A stretch of 52,996 nucleotides of DNA. Origin: Streptomyces sp. NK15101 (GTDB lineage: Bacteria > Actinomycetota > Actinomycetes > Streptomycetales > Streptomycetaceae). A program made the position numbers and the translations under genes. The notes below the pieces were generated by a model that saw nothing but the letters and a program-made list of their open reading frames with translations, was not told where the DNA came from and ran no database searches. The stretch is from contig NZ_JAINVG010000050.1 of NCBI RefSeq assembly GCF_020400725.1, positions 1 to 52,996 on the forward strand. Reading direction: 5' to 3'. The first letter of the stretch is position 1. Every line of letters begins with the position of its first letter. Below are positions 9,395 to 17,322 of the stretch, one piece after another.

Positions 9395-9496
9395 GGCTAT
9401 GACTCTCGGAGCCGTACATGAGAACCGTCTGAGGAGCGGCTGAGAAGCCCGACAGAACCCCGTATGTCCCGTATAAGGACGGGGCCTGGAGGTCTT

Positions 9497-10522
9497 CTAC
9501 TCGTGGCAGCCGCAGGAGCGGCGGACGACCAGGGCCGACGGGAAGAGCTTCACGCGCTCGCGGCGCGAGCCCGACACGCGGACCGAGTCGTCGAGGACCA
9601 GGTCCACGGCCGCCCGGGCCATCGCGGGACGGTCCGAGGAGATCGTGGTCAGCGGCGGATCGGTGAGCGCCGCCTCCTTCACGTCGTCGAAGCCGGCGAC
9701 CGCCAGCTCCGTCGGCACCTCGATGCGCAGCTCACGGGCGGCCCGCAGGACGCCGAAGGCCTGGTCGTCGGTGGAGCAGAAGATGGCCGGCGGCCTGTCG
9801 GGGCCGGCGAGCAGCTTCAGGGCGACCTGGTAGGCGTCGTACCGGTTGTACGGGGCCTCGAAGAGCCGGCCCTCGGTCGAGCGGCCCGCCTCCAGCATGG
9901 CGCGCCGCCAGCCCTCGACGTGGTCGGCGACCGGGTCGCCGACGGCCGGGGTGTTCGGGATGCCGCCGAGGCACGCCACGTACGGGTGGCCGTGCTCCAG
10001 GAGGTGCCGGGTGGCGAGCTGGGCGCCGCCGATGTCGTCGGTCACGACGGCCACGTCGTCGATCGCCTCGGGCCGCTCGTGCAGCAGCACCACGCGCGCG
10101 TCCCAGGCCTCGATCTCGCTCGCGGCCTGCTCGCTCATGCCCTGGCTGACCAGGATCAGTCCGGAGACCCGCATCCCGAGGAAGGCCCGCAGGTAGTGGA
10201 CCTCGCGCTCGGTCCGGTAGTCGGAGTTGCCGACGAGGACCATCTTCCCGCGCTCGGCGGCGGCCTGCTCGACCGCGTGTGCCATCTCGGCGAAGAACGG
10301 CTGCCGCGCGTCCGGGACGATCATGCCTATGAGGTCGGTGCGCCGCGAGGCCATCGCCTGGGCCACCCGGTCGGGCCGGTAGCCCAGCTCCTTGATGGCG
10401 GCGAGGACACGCTCGCGCGTGGCCGGGGCGACCGGCCGGGGTCCGTTGTTGATGACGTAGCTCACGACCGCGGTAGAAGTACCTGCCAGTCGAGCTACGT
10501 CATCCCGCGTCACCTTGGCCAC
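9497..10522 (-). CDS. LacI/GalR-family transcriptional regulator
   Basis: 341 residues from a GTG. The N-terminal LacI helix-turn-helix (TRDDVARLAGTSTAVVSYVINN) and hinge are followed by a periplasmic-binding-protein-like sensor domain, and the protein ends in RRSCGCHE. It presumably represses a sugar-uptake or catabolic operon elsewhere, because no carbohydrate gene is adjacent. A -10-like TAGACT (10530-10535 on this strand) lies 7 nt before the GTG with no Shine-Dalgarno, suggesting a leaderless transcript. The effector is unknown. Confidence 0.92.
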   Translation of the reverse strand: MAKVTRDDVARLAGTSTAVVSYVINNGPRPVAPATRERVLAAIKELGYRPDRVAQAMASRRTDLIGMIVPDARQPFFAEMAHAVEQAAAERGKMVLVGNSDYRTEREVHYLRAFLGMRVSGLILVSQGMSEQAASEIEAWDARVVLLHERPEAIDDVAVVTDDIGGAQLATRHLLEHGHPYVACLGGIPNTPAVGDPVADHVEGWRRAMLEAGRSTEGRLFEAPYNRYDAYQVALKLLAGPDRPPAIFCSTDDQAFGVLRAARELRIEVPTELAVAGFDDVKEAALTDPPLTTISSDRPAMARAAVDLVLDDSVRVSGSRRERVKLFPSALVVRRSCGCHE

Positions 10523-10546
10523 GCGCGGCAGTCTACGCGGGGGGAC

Positions 10547-11356
10547 CTACCTACCGGCAGGTCGCACTGTGGCATCTGCCACGTTCCTGTCCTCCGCGAG
10601 GGTGATGTCCTCCGTGGCGCCCTTGACGCGACCGTTCGCGCGGGTCCCCTCCTTGGCGCGGGCCTCCTCCGCCGCCCGCTCCACCTTCTCGGGCGTGACG
10701 AAGCGGTAGCCGACGTTCCGGACGGTGCCGATGAGCGACTCGTGCTCGGGGCCGAGCTTCGCCCGCAGCCGCCGCACGTGGACGTCGACCGTACGGGTGC
10801 CGCCGAAGTAGTCGTACCCCCACACCTCCTGGAGGAGCTGGGCGCGCGTGAAGACCCGGCCCGGATGCTGGGCCAGGTACTTGAGCAGCTCGAACTCCTT
10901 GAAGGTCAGGTCCAGGACCCGGCCCTTGAGCTTCGCGCTGTACGTCGCCTCGTCGACCGACAGGTCGCCGTTGCGGATCTCCATCGGGGAGTCGTCGGAG
11001 ACGATCTGCTGGCGGCCCATCGCGAGCCGGAGGCGCGCCTCGACCTCGGCGGGGCCCGCCGTGTCGAGGAGGACGTCGTCGATGCCCCAGTCGGCGGTGA
11101 CGGCCGCGAGACCGCCCTCCGTGACGACCAGGATCAGCGGACAGCCGGGCCCGGTGGACCGCAGCAGCTGGCAGAGCGAGCGCACCTGCGGGAGGTCGCG
11201 CCGACCGTCGACGAGGATCACGTCCGCGCCGGGGGTGTCCACGAGGGCGGGGCCCTCGGCCGGGGCTACCCGGACGTTGTGCAGCAGCAGACCGAGGGCG
11301 GGGAGCACCTCGGTCGACGGCTGGAGGGCGTTGGTCAGGAGCAGCAGAGAACTCAT
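10547..11356 (-). CDS. glnR: GlnR, global nitrogen regulator (orphan OmpR-type)
   Basis: 269 residues, matching in my memory the S. coelicolor GlnR almost residue for residue at the N terminus (MSSLLLLTNALQPSTEVLP). The receiver-like domain is atypical: it keeps Asp50 (VILVDGRR) but lacks the usual acidic pocket, which fits GlnR acting as an unphosphorylated dimer. The winged helix runs from LDLTFKEFELLKYLAQ to NVGYRFV and is followed by a divergent charged tail. No kinase gene is adjacent, as expected for this orphan. GlnR activates or represses ammonium assimilation and transport genes such as glnA, amtB and the nir genes. Confidence 0.96.
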   Translation of the reverse strand: MSSLLLLTNALQPSTEVLPALGLLLHNVRVAPAEGPALVDTPGADVILVDGRRDLPQVRSLCQLLRSTGPGCPLILVVTEGGLAAVTADWGIDDVLLDTAGPAEVEARLRLAMGRQQIVSDDSPMEIRNGDLSVDEATYSAKLKGRVLDLTFKEFELLKYLAQHPGRVFTRAQLLQEVWGYDYFGGTRTVDVHVRRLRAKLGPEHESLIGTVRNVGYRFVTPEKVERAAEEARAKEGTRANGRVKGATEDITLAEDRNVADATVRPAGR

Positions 11357-11574
11357 CGCTCCCCACCTACCCGGCTCGTCGTCGGTCCGTGGTGCGTCGT
11401 TCGCTCGTCCATGACGTCGGTTCCTCCTCGGTCCCTGCGAGGACGTCTACGTGTGCTCACGTGCGGCTCTCGCGCCCCGAGAGCTTTTGTTCATCCATCC
11501 GTAACAACGGTCGGAAAACACAAAAGGACCCGGGGGCTGCGTTGCCCGGATCCTCTGGAAGCAGAATAGCCGAC

Positions 11575-12393
11575 ATGAGTTCCGAGGCAGAGGGCCGATT
11601 TCACATGGTGGATGTTTCCTCGCTCACTTCCGTCCATCCCCGGGTGCCCCGGCGCACGATGCTGCGTACCGATGACGGTGTCCGGATCGAGGCGGTTTAC
11701 GAACCCTCACGGGCAAGTGTCACCGATACGGCCGTCGTCCTCGCCCACGGCTTCACCGGGGCGGCCGACCGGCCCGCCGTCCGGCGCGCCGCCGGCGTCC
11801 TCGCGGAGCGCGGCGCGGCCGTCGTCACCTTCTCCTTCCGCGGGCACGGCCGCTCCGGCGGCCGCTCCACCGTCGGCGACCGGGAGGTCCTCGACCTGGC
11901 CGCCGCCGTCCGCTGGGCCCGTGACCTCGGCCACGCGCGCGTGACGACGCTCGGCTTCTCCATGGGCGGCTCCGTGGTCCTGCGCCACGCGGCCCTTGAG
12001 CGGGGGACGGAGGGCCGCGCCGACGCGGTGGCCGCCGTGTCCGCGCCCGCCCGCTGGTACTACCGGGGCACGGCCCCGATGCGCCGCCTCCACTGGGTCG
12101 TCACCCGGCCGGCGGGCCGCCTCGTCGGGCGGTACGGCTTCGGCACCCGGATCGACAGCAGGGCCTGGGACCCCGTTCCCCTGTCTCCCGTGGAGGCCGT
12201 CCCGCTGATCGCGCCGACCCCGCTGCTGATCGTGCACGGCGACCGCGACGCGTACTTCCCGCTCGACCACCCGCGCATGCTGGCCGCAGCGGGCGACGCG
12301 GAGCTCTGGCTGGAGCGGGGCATGGGCCACGCGGAGAACGCCGCCGACGAGAAGCTGCTCGCCCGGCTGGGGGACTGGCTCACGCACGCGTAG
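11575..12393 (+). CDS. Alpha/beta-fold hydrolase
   Basis: 272 residues from ATG 11575; a second ATG at 11605 is possible. The fold is indicated by the oxyanion/HG element VVLAHGFTGAADRP, the nucleophile elbow GFSMGGSV (Ser), HGDRDAYFP (Asp) and GMGHAEN (His), a complete catalytic triad. It is probably a cytoplasmic esterase or lipase-like enzyme of unknown substrate. The 218-bp spacer from the divergent glnR holds an imperfect hairpin at about 11527-11554 just before the start. Confidence 0.88.
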   Translation: MSSEAEGRFHMVDVSSLTSVHPRVPRRTMLRTDDGVRIEAVYEPSRASVTDTAVVLAHGFTGAADRPAVRRAAGVLAERGAAVVTFSFRGHGRSGGRSTVGDREVLDLAAAVRWARDLGHARVTTLGFSMGGSVVLRHAALERGTEGRADAVAAVSAPARWYYRGTAPMRRLHWVVTRPAGRLVGRYGFGTRIDSRAWDPVPLSPVEAVPLIAPTPLLIVHGDRDAYFPLDHPRMLAAAGDAELWLERGMGHAENAADEKLLARLGDWLTHA

Positions 12394-12501
12394 CCGGCGC
12401 CGGGGCCCGTCTTTCGGATCGGGCTCCGGGCCTGGGGCCGGTCCACGCGCGCATGGCTCATCATGGGGGGCGGCGCGCACACGAACGAAGGGAGTGCCGC
12501 T

Positions 12502-12756
12502 ATGGCAGCGGGAACCATCCGCTACTGGGCCGCGGCCAAGGCCGCCGCCGGTGTCGCCGAGGAGCCGTACAGCGCCGGGACCCTGGCCGAGGCCCTCGAC
12601 GCGGCCCGCGCACAGCACCCGGGCGAGCTCGTCCAGGTCCTCCAGCGGTGCTCGTTCCTGGTCGACGGCGACCCCGTCGGGACCCGGAGCCATGAGACGG
12701 TACGGCTTGCCGAGGGCGGCACGGTCGAGGTGCTCCCCCCGTTCGCAGGAGGGTGA
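12502..12756 (+). CDS. MoaD/ThiS-family sulfur carrier protein
   Basis: 84 residues from the ATG preceded by GAAGGGAG; an upstream in-frame start would add a non-conserved stretch. The beta-grasp sequence ends in Gly-Gly (PPFAGG), the C-terminal signature that is adenylylated and thiocarboxylated in MoaD/ThiS carriers. It would hand sulfur to molybdopterin synthase, thiazole synthesis or another pathway; the partner is not encoded nearby. The stop is followed within 12 bp by the next start. The sulfurtransferase block lies 2.5 kb downstream. Confidence 0.87.
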   Translation: MAAGTIRYWAAAKAAAGVAEEPYSAGTLAEALDAARAQHPGELVQVLQRCSFLVDGDPVGTRSHETVRLAEGGTVEVLPPFAGG

Positions 12757-12767
12757 ACCCCAGAGCA

Positions 12768-14048
12768 ATGAGCAACGACCAGTACTACGGCGGGCAGCAG
12801 TACGACCCGTACGCCGACGCCGCGAACGGGCCGCAGAACCCCGCCGACGTCACGCAGACGTGGGAGGGCCAGACCTGGGACACCACGTACCAGCCGGCCG
12901 TCTCGTACGACCAGGTCCAGGCCGCCCGGGCCCAGGGCCGGGCCGCCGAGACCCAGGGCCGGCCGCGGGCCGTGCCGCCGCACCGGCACCAGGACCCGGC
13001 GGGCCACGGGACGCCGGAGCCGTACCAGCAGCAGCCCTACGAGCAGCAGCCGTACGAGCAGCAGCCGTACCAGCAGCAGCCGTACGAGCAGCAGCCGTAC
13101 GAGCAGTACCCGTCGCAGGGGAACCCCGCCGCCCACTACGCGGAGCCCGCCGCCGAGCCCCGGCCCGCGCCCGCGGCCTTCGCCGAGCCGCAGCCCGCAC
13201 CCGCGCCGGTGGCCGCCCCCGCGGCCCCGTCCGCCTCCGTGGCCGACGCCGGGCCCGCCTACTCCTCGCCCACCACCTCCGGGCACACCCGCATGACCGA
13301 CGCCCAGCGCGCCCGCGCCGAGGGCCGCTCGCCCGTGATCGAACCCGGCATGCAGCCCGCCGCCCTCACCGCCGTCCTCGGCCTGCTGCTCGCGGGCGGC
13401 GCCTCCCTCGGCTCGTACGGGCTCCTCGTCCCGCTCGTCCTGCTCCAGGGGCTCACCGCCGCCGGCTGGTTCCGGCTCAACGGCATGTGGCCCGCCCGGC
13501 AGGGCATCGCCCTCGCCTTCCTCGGCGGCCTCGTCGCCGACGCCGTCCTGCTCGCCGCCGGCCGGGAGCACGCGGCCGCCGCGATCCTGGGCACCCTCGG
13601 CGTCTGGGTGCTGCTCTGCCTCGTCCTCCAGCTGCGCAGCCACGCCGACCCCGACGAGCGCATGTACGGCCTGATGGCCACCATCGCCTCAGCCGCCCTG
13701 ACCGTCGTCGCCACCGGGCACCTCGGCGCCGCCCCGGACGCGGTGGTCGTCGGCGGGGCCGCGGTCGCCGCCGCCGTCCTCGCCCGGGCGCTGCCGCTGC
13801 CCGGACCGGTCTCCCTGGTGGCCGCCCTGCTCGCCTCGGCGGGCGCCGGGATCGCGGCCGGCGGCCTCACCGACCTGGGCACCTCGGGCGCGCTGCTCGG
13901 CCTCGGCGCCGGGGTCTGCGCGCTGATCGGCCTGCGGGTGGCCAGCTACGACTACCCGTCGCGGTTCGTCCACATGACCGCGGGCGTCGCGCTGCCGCTC
14001 ACCGCCGCCGCGCCCGCCGTCCACCTGCTGGGCCGGGCCCTGGTCTGA
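12768..14048 (+). CDS. Polytopic membrane protein with Pro/Gln/Tyr repeat N terminus
   Basis: 426 residues from ATG 12768; a GTG at 12753 overlaps the previous stop but would sit on the AGGAGGG itself. The first 170 residues are disordered and contain five near-identical pentapeptides of the type YEQQP (15-bp DNA repeats, about 13024-13110), then Ala/Pro-rich sequence. The remainder is eight to ten hydrophobic helices rich in Ala, Leu and Gly. It is an integral membrane protein of unknown function. A strong terminator follows at 14079-14118. Confidence 0.8.
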   Translation: MSNDQYYGGQQYDPYADAANGPQNPADVTQTWEGQTWDTTYQPAVSYDQVQAARAQGRAAETQGRPRAVPPHRHQDPAGHGTPEPYQQQPYEQQPYEQQPYQQQPYEQQPYEQYPSQGNPAAHYAEPAAEPRPAPAAFAEPQPAPAPVAAPAAPSASVADAGPAYSSPTTSGHTRMTDAQRARAEGRSPVIEPGMQPAALTAVLGLLLAGGASLGSYGLLVPLVLLQGLTAAGWFRLNGMWPARQGIALAFLGGLVADAVLLAAGREHAAAAILGTLGVWVLLCLVLQLRSHADPDERMYGLMATIASAALTVVATGHLGAAPDAVVVGGAAVAAAVLARALPLPGPVSLVAALLASAGAGIAAGGLTDLGTSGALLGLGAGVCALIGLRVASYDYPSRFVHMTAGVALPLTAAAPAVHLLGRALV

Positions 14049-14078
14049 CCTGCGGCCCGTCCCGGGGACGGGAACCAA

Positions 14079-14118
14079 CCGGCCCCCCGGCACGTCGATC
14101 TTCGTGTCGGGGGGCCGG
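14079..14118 (+). terminator. Intrinsic terminator
   Basis: A 16-bp stem with one G-T pair (14079-14094 with 14103-14118) has an 8-nt loop and is followed by AACTTTTA. Confidence 0.88.
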
Positions 14119-14156
14119 AACTTTTACGGGAACCACTACGGGGGGACGCGCAACCC

Positions 14157-14843
14157 ATGCGAGCACTGCGGATTCTGTTGATCGTGGCCGTCGTGCTGGG
14201 CGGGATCCTCGTCGGGATCGACCGGCTGGCCGTGTCGTACGCCGAGTCGGAGGCGTCGAGCCGGGTGAAGCTCTCGGCCTCGACCAGCGACTCGATCGAG
14301 GTCGACATCAAGGGCTTCCCGTTCCTCACCCAGGTCGCGGACAAGCGGTTCGACGAGGTCGACGTGAAGGCGACCGGCGTGCGGGCGAAGGCGGGCGACA
14401 AGGACGTCCGGGTCGGCGAGCTCACCGTGACCCTGCGGGACGTGACCGTGACCGGCGACTGGGCGGGCGCGAGGGCGGGCTCGGCGAGCGGCACGGCCCT
14501 CATCTCGTACGCGGACCTCACCGCCGCCTCCGACCGCGAGGCCACCGTCGCCTACGGCGGGAACGGCAAGGTGAAGGTGACCGGCAGCGTGGAGGTCCTG
14601 GGCCGCACCCTGACCCGTTCGGTCCTGTCCACGGTGACCGTCGTGAACGGCGACACCATCCGGGTCCGCGCCGACGAGGTGCCGGGCGCCGGCATCCCGG
14701 GCGTGGAGGACCTGGTCCGCGCGCGCACCGACTTCGAGCGCCCGATCGGCAGGATCGCCGGCATGAAGGTGGAGAAGGTCGAGCCGCGCCCGGACGGGCT
14801 GGCGGTCACCGTGACCGGCGAGGACGTCGTCCTGGCGGGCTGA
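14157..14843 (+). CDS. DUF2993 (LmeA-like) membrane-anchored protein
   Basis: 228 residues with an uncleaved-looking N-terminal hydrophobic helix (3-21), then the DUF2993 elongated lipid-binding type domain with the recurring VDIKGFPFLTQ and FDEVDVKATGV segments. The family includes mycobacterial LmeA, needed for lipomannan elongation. It probably sits on the outer face of the membrane and binds a lipid. The start has a GGGGGGA ribosome site. The region downstream (14844-15039) is non-coding and holds direct repeats and a promoter. Confidence 0.85.
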   Translation: MRALRILLIVAVVLGGILVGIDRLAVSYAESEASSRVKLSASTSDSIEVDIKGFPFLTQVADKRFDEVDVKATGVRAKAGDKDVRVGELTVTLRDVTVTGDWAGARAGSASGTALISYADLTAASDREATVAYGGNGKVKVTGSVEVLGRTLTRSVLSTVTVVNGDTIRVRADEVPGAGIPGVEDLVRARTDFERPIGRIAGMKVEKVEPRPDGLAVTVTGEDVVLAG

Positions 14844-14953
14844 CGGGGGTCCGGACGGTACCCGTGGGCCACATGCTGAGACAGGGCCGTCCGATCCGCA
14901 GAAGGAGAAGCGGACACCTCGCCGCGGAGGCGTCCGGAGCCGACTTCCGGGGT

Positions 14954-14986
14954 GATCGCGTCTCGCACTTCGGACGATCGCGTCTC
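14954..14986 (+). repeat. Two 11-bp direct repeats, two helical turns apart
   Basis: GATCGCGTCTC occurs at 14954-14964 and again at 14976-14986, a spacing of 22 bp, so both copies lie on the same DNA face. The second copy ends 16 bp upstream of the proposed -35 of the sulfur-gene promoter. This is a plausible activator site; the protein is unknown. Confidence 0.5.
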
Positions 14987-15002
14987 AAAATACGACACAC
15001 CG

Positions 15003-15032
15003 GTGACACGGCCGCCTGTCCGTCCCTACGAT
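15003..15032 (+). promoter_or_regulatory. Promoter of the leader peptide/sulfurtransferase unit
   Basis: GTGACA (15003-15008), an 18-bp spacer and TACGAT (15027-15032). Transcription should begin about 7 nt later, at the A of the ATG at 15040, giving a leaderless message. Confidence 0.6.
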
Positions 15033-15039
15033 CGAGGGC

Positions 15040-15120
15040 ATGAAGCGACAGGCGGATCTCACGAAGCGGCGGGCAGTAGACCTGTGCCGCGTCGCCGCCA
15101 TGCTCTGTCGCTCCGTCTGA
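15040..15120 (+). CDS. 26-residue Cys-containing leader peptide ahead of the sulfurtransferase
   Basis: The ORF encodes a basic peptide whose C-terminal half reads DLCRVAAMLCRSV, with two Cys residues flanked by Arg. Similar short peptides occur upstream of sulfur-assimilation genes in Streptomyces. The ATG is at the predicted transcription start, so translation would be leaderless. The 165-nt spacer to the rhodanese gene contains an imperfect GC hairpin at about 15146-15177. In mycobacteria, leaderless Cys-codon uORFs are reported to attenuate downstream sulfur genes according to cysteine supply; a similar sensor role is inferred here. Confidence 0.7.
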   Translation: MKRQADLTKRRAVDLCRVAAMLCRSV

Positions 15121-15285
15121 GCGGGACGCCAACTCCCGTATCCCTCAGGCCCGTCGACTGACGTCGGGGCCGCCCTGTGCAGAGCCGTACGCACGTCCGC
15201 TGTCCGTACGCACGCGACGACGCGTACCGCACCACACCCGCACCACCGCAGCACACCCCCGCACACTGCCCCGGAGGAGAACAGC

Positions 15286-16125
15286 ATGGCTCGCAGCGAC
15301 GTCCTGGTCGACGCGGACTGGGTCGAGGCCAACCTCGACAACCCGCAGGTGGCCGTCGTCGAGGTCGACGAGGACACCTCGGCCTACGAGAAGAACCACA
15401 TCCGCAACGCCATCCGCATCGACTGGACCAAGGACCTGCAGGACCCGGTCCGCCGCGACTTCATCGACCAGGAGGGCTTCGAGAAGCTCCTCTCGGCCAA
15501 GGGCATCGCGAACGACACCACGGTCGTCCTCTACGGCGGCAACAACAACTGGTTCGCCTCCTACGCCTACTGGTACTTCAAGCTCTACGGCCACCAGGAC
15601 GTCAAGCTCCTCGACGGCGGCCGCAAGAAGTGGGAGCTCGACTCCCGCGACCTCGTCGCCGAGGTCCCGACCCGCCCGGCCACCGAGTACAAGGCCAAGC
15701 CCCAGGACGCCTCCATCCGCGCCTTCCGCGACGACGTCGTGGCCGCGATCGGCGCCCAGAACCTGGTCGACGTCCGCTCGCCCGACGAGTTCTCCGGCAA
15801 GCTGCTCGCCCCGGCGCACCTCCCGCAGGAGCAGTCGCAGCGCCCCGGCCACGTGCCGAGCGCCCGCAACATCCCGTGGTCGAAGAACGCCAACGACGAC
15901 GGCACCTTCAAGTCGGACGAGGAGCTCAAGGCCCTCTACGAGGCCGAGCAGGTCGACCTGGCGAAGGACACCATCGCCTACTGCCGCATCGGCGAGCGCT
16001 CCGCGCTCACCTGGTTCGTCCTGCACGAGCTGCTCGAGGTCCCGAACGTCAAGAACTACGACGGTTCCTGGACCGAGTACGGCTCCCTCGTCGGCGTGCC
16101 GATCGAGCTCGGCGCCAACAAGTAA
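15286..16125 (+). CDS. Thiosulfate sulfurtransferase (rhodanese, CysA/SseA type)
   Basis: 279 residues with two rhodanese domains: an inactive N-terminal one and a catalytic C-terminal one with the active-site loop CRIGERS (Cys233). It transfers sulfane sulfur from thiosulfate or a related donor to a thiophilic acceptor. The start has GGAGGA at the right distance. DUF1416 lies 32 bp downstream and is almost certainly co-transcribed. The upstream leader peptide and direct repeats suggest control by sulfur status. Its length and CRxGxR-type loop match the mycobacterial CysA2/SseA group. Confidence 0.95.
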   Translation: MARSDVLVDADWVEANLDNPQVAVVEVDEDTSAYEKNHIRNAIRIDWTKDLQDPVRRDFIDQEGFEKLLSAKGIANDTTVVLYGGNNNWFASYAYWYFKLYGHQDVKLLDGGRKKWELDSRDLVAEVPTRPATEYKAKPQDASIRAFRDDVVAAIGAQNLVDVRSPDEFSGKLLAPAHLPQEQSQRPGHVPSARNIPWSKNANDDGTFKSDEELKALYEAEQVDLAKDTIAYCRIGERSALTWFVLHELLEVPNVKNYDGSWTEYGSLVGVPIELGANK

Positions 16126-16157
16126 CCCCACTTCTTCTTCAGGACAGGACAGCGAAC

Positions 16158-16448
16158 ATGTGTGGAGCTCAGGTCGGCGGCCCCGACGTCAGCACGCTCA
16201 AGCCCGGTGAGACGGCCATCCAGGGCCAGGTGACCAAGGACGGCGAGCCCGTCACCGGTTACGTGCGCCTCCTCGACGGCTCCGGCGAGTTCACCGCCGA
16301 GGTCCCGACCTCGGCCACCGGCCAGTTCCGCTTCTACGCGGCGACCGGCGAGTGGACCCTCCGCGCACTGGTCCCCGGTGCCCAGGCGGACCGCAAGGTC
16401 GTCGTCACCGAGGCCGGCAGCCTGACGGACGTGGCCATCGCGGTCTGA
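16158..16448 (+). CDS. DUF1416 family protein, sulfurtransferase partner
   Basis: 96 residues beginning MCGAQ, the hallmark of the DUF1416 family, with a carboxypeptidase-regulatory-like beta-sandwich pattern (TAIQGQVTKDGEPVTGYV ... GQFRFYAATGEWTLRAL). The family consistently follows actinobacterial rhodanese genes. The Cys at position 2 is conserved and could accept sulfur; that role is inferred. The operon ends at the hairpin 16483-16545. Confidence 0.9.
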   Translation: MCGAQVGGPDVSTLKPGETAIQGQVTKDGEPVTGYVRLLDGSGEFTAEVPTSATGQFRFYAATGEWTLRALVPGAQADRKVVVTEAGSLTDVAIAV

Positions 16449-16482
16449 TCCGCGAGCGCGGTGACGCACCGCACCCGAACGG

Positions 16483-16545
16483 CCGGAGGGCCGTGCCTCC
16501 TGGGGGGTTGGACGCCATTCCAGGTCTTGAGGCACGGCCCTCCGG
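16483..16545 (+). terminator. Long-stem terminator after the sulfurtransferase operon
   Basis: A perfect 17-bp inverted repeat (16483-16499 with 16529-16545) encloses 29 nt, within which CCTGG/CCAGG can extend the fold. It lies 34 bp past the DUF1416 stop and ends 38 bp before the DUF3099 start. Confidence 0.8.
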
Positions 16546-16582
16546 TCTGTCCGCGTTCGGGGCCCGGTCGTACGCTGAAGGT

Positions 16583-16846
16583 GTGTACGCGCGACGTCGG
16601 CACGTCTACTTCTGGATGATGGGCGCCTGTCTGGCCCTCTTCGTGGGCGCCTGGGCCGTCGTGCGCCTGTTCTCCATGCCGGTCGCCATCGGCATGTGCG
16701 TCGTCGCCATGGTCATCCCCCCGGTCGCCGCGATGATCGCGAACCGCCGGGGCCCGGAGGACCGCTGGTGGGACGATCCGTCCGGGGACCCGAAGTCGGA
16801 CGAGTGGTGGGACGAGCTCGACGGCAAGAAGCGCCGGGAGCCGTAG
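16583..16846 (+). CDS. DUF3099 two-helix membrane protein
   Basis: 87 residues from a GTG, with two transmembrane helices (about 7-27 and 31-51) and an acidic/Trp-rich cytoplasmic tail (RWWDDPSGD, EWWDELDGKK) typical of DUF3099. Function unknown. A -10-like TACGCT (16571-16576) is 6 nt from the GTG and there is no separate ribosome site, so a leaderless mRNA is likely. It is convergent with the DsrE gene, only 10 bp away. Confidence 0.82.
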   Translation: MYARRRHVYFWMMGACLALFVGAWAVVRLFSMPVAIGMCVVAMVIPPVAAMIANRRGPEDRWWDDPSGDPKSDEWWDELDGKKRREP

Positions 16847-16856
16847 GCCCTGTGGA

Positions 16857-17219
16857 TCAGTAGACGAGGGCCTGGGTCTCGTCGGACAGCGCCTCCTGGA
16901 CGAAGACCTGCGCGCCCGCGATGCGGACGCCGTCCAGGACGTCCTCCTCCGTGATCTCGCGGCGGGCCGCGCACTGCGTGCAGAGTGTGATGCGGCCGGC
17001 CGACAGGATCGAGTCGATCAGGTCCGGCAGCGGCGCGGCGTGCGGGAGCTCGAACTCCGCCGCGCGGCCCGGGAGGGCGAACCAGGAGGACTCGCCGGTC
17101 AGCCAGAGCGAGACCTCGACGCCGCTGGCGACGGCGACGGCGGCCACCGTGAAGGCCTGGGAGCAGCGTTCGGGGGCGTCGGCCCCTGCGGTCACCTTGA
17201 TCACGAGCTTCTTCGCCAT
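16857..17219 (-). CDS. DsrE/DsrF-like family protein
   Basis: 120 residues from ATG 17219, the first start that gives the family N terminus MAKKLVIKVTAGADAPERC. The DsrE fold segments are visible: an alpha/beta start, GVEVSLWLTGESSW, and the Cys pair region ITLCTQCAARREI where sulfur-relay members carry their active Cys. This fits the neighbouring sulfurtransferase block. A -10-like TACAGT (complement of 17227-17232) lies 7 nt before the ATG, so it is probably leaderless. Sulfur relay activity is inferred, not shown. Confidence 0.85.
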   Translation of the reverse strand: MAKKLVIKVTAGADAPERCSQAFTVAAVAVASGVEVSLWLTGESSWFALPGRAAEFELPHAAPLPDLIDSILSAGRITLCTQCAARREITEEDVLDGVRIAGAQVFVQEALSDETQALVY

Positions 17220-17322
17220 ATGCCGAACTGTAATGCGCGGCACTGCAACCTCATGCGTCCCTCGCGTGTCAGCTGTGTGCGCGGGTGACGGAATCCGCGC
17301 TTCAGGTCTCGTGGGGGGACTC

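Noticed and set aside
11501..11519. Possible GlnR box near glnR (GTAAC followed by GAAAAC)
   Set aside because: The spacing is 8 bp and the second half deviates from the GTnAC-n6-GAAAC pattern, so it is too weak to call.
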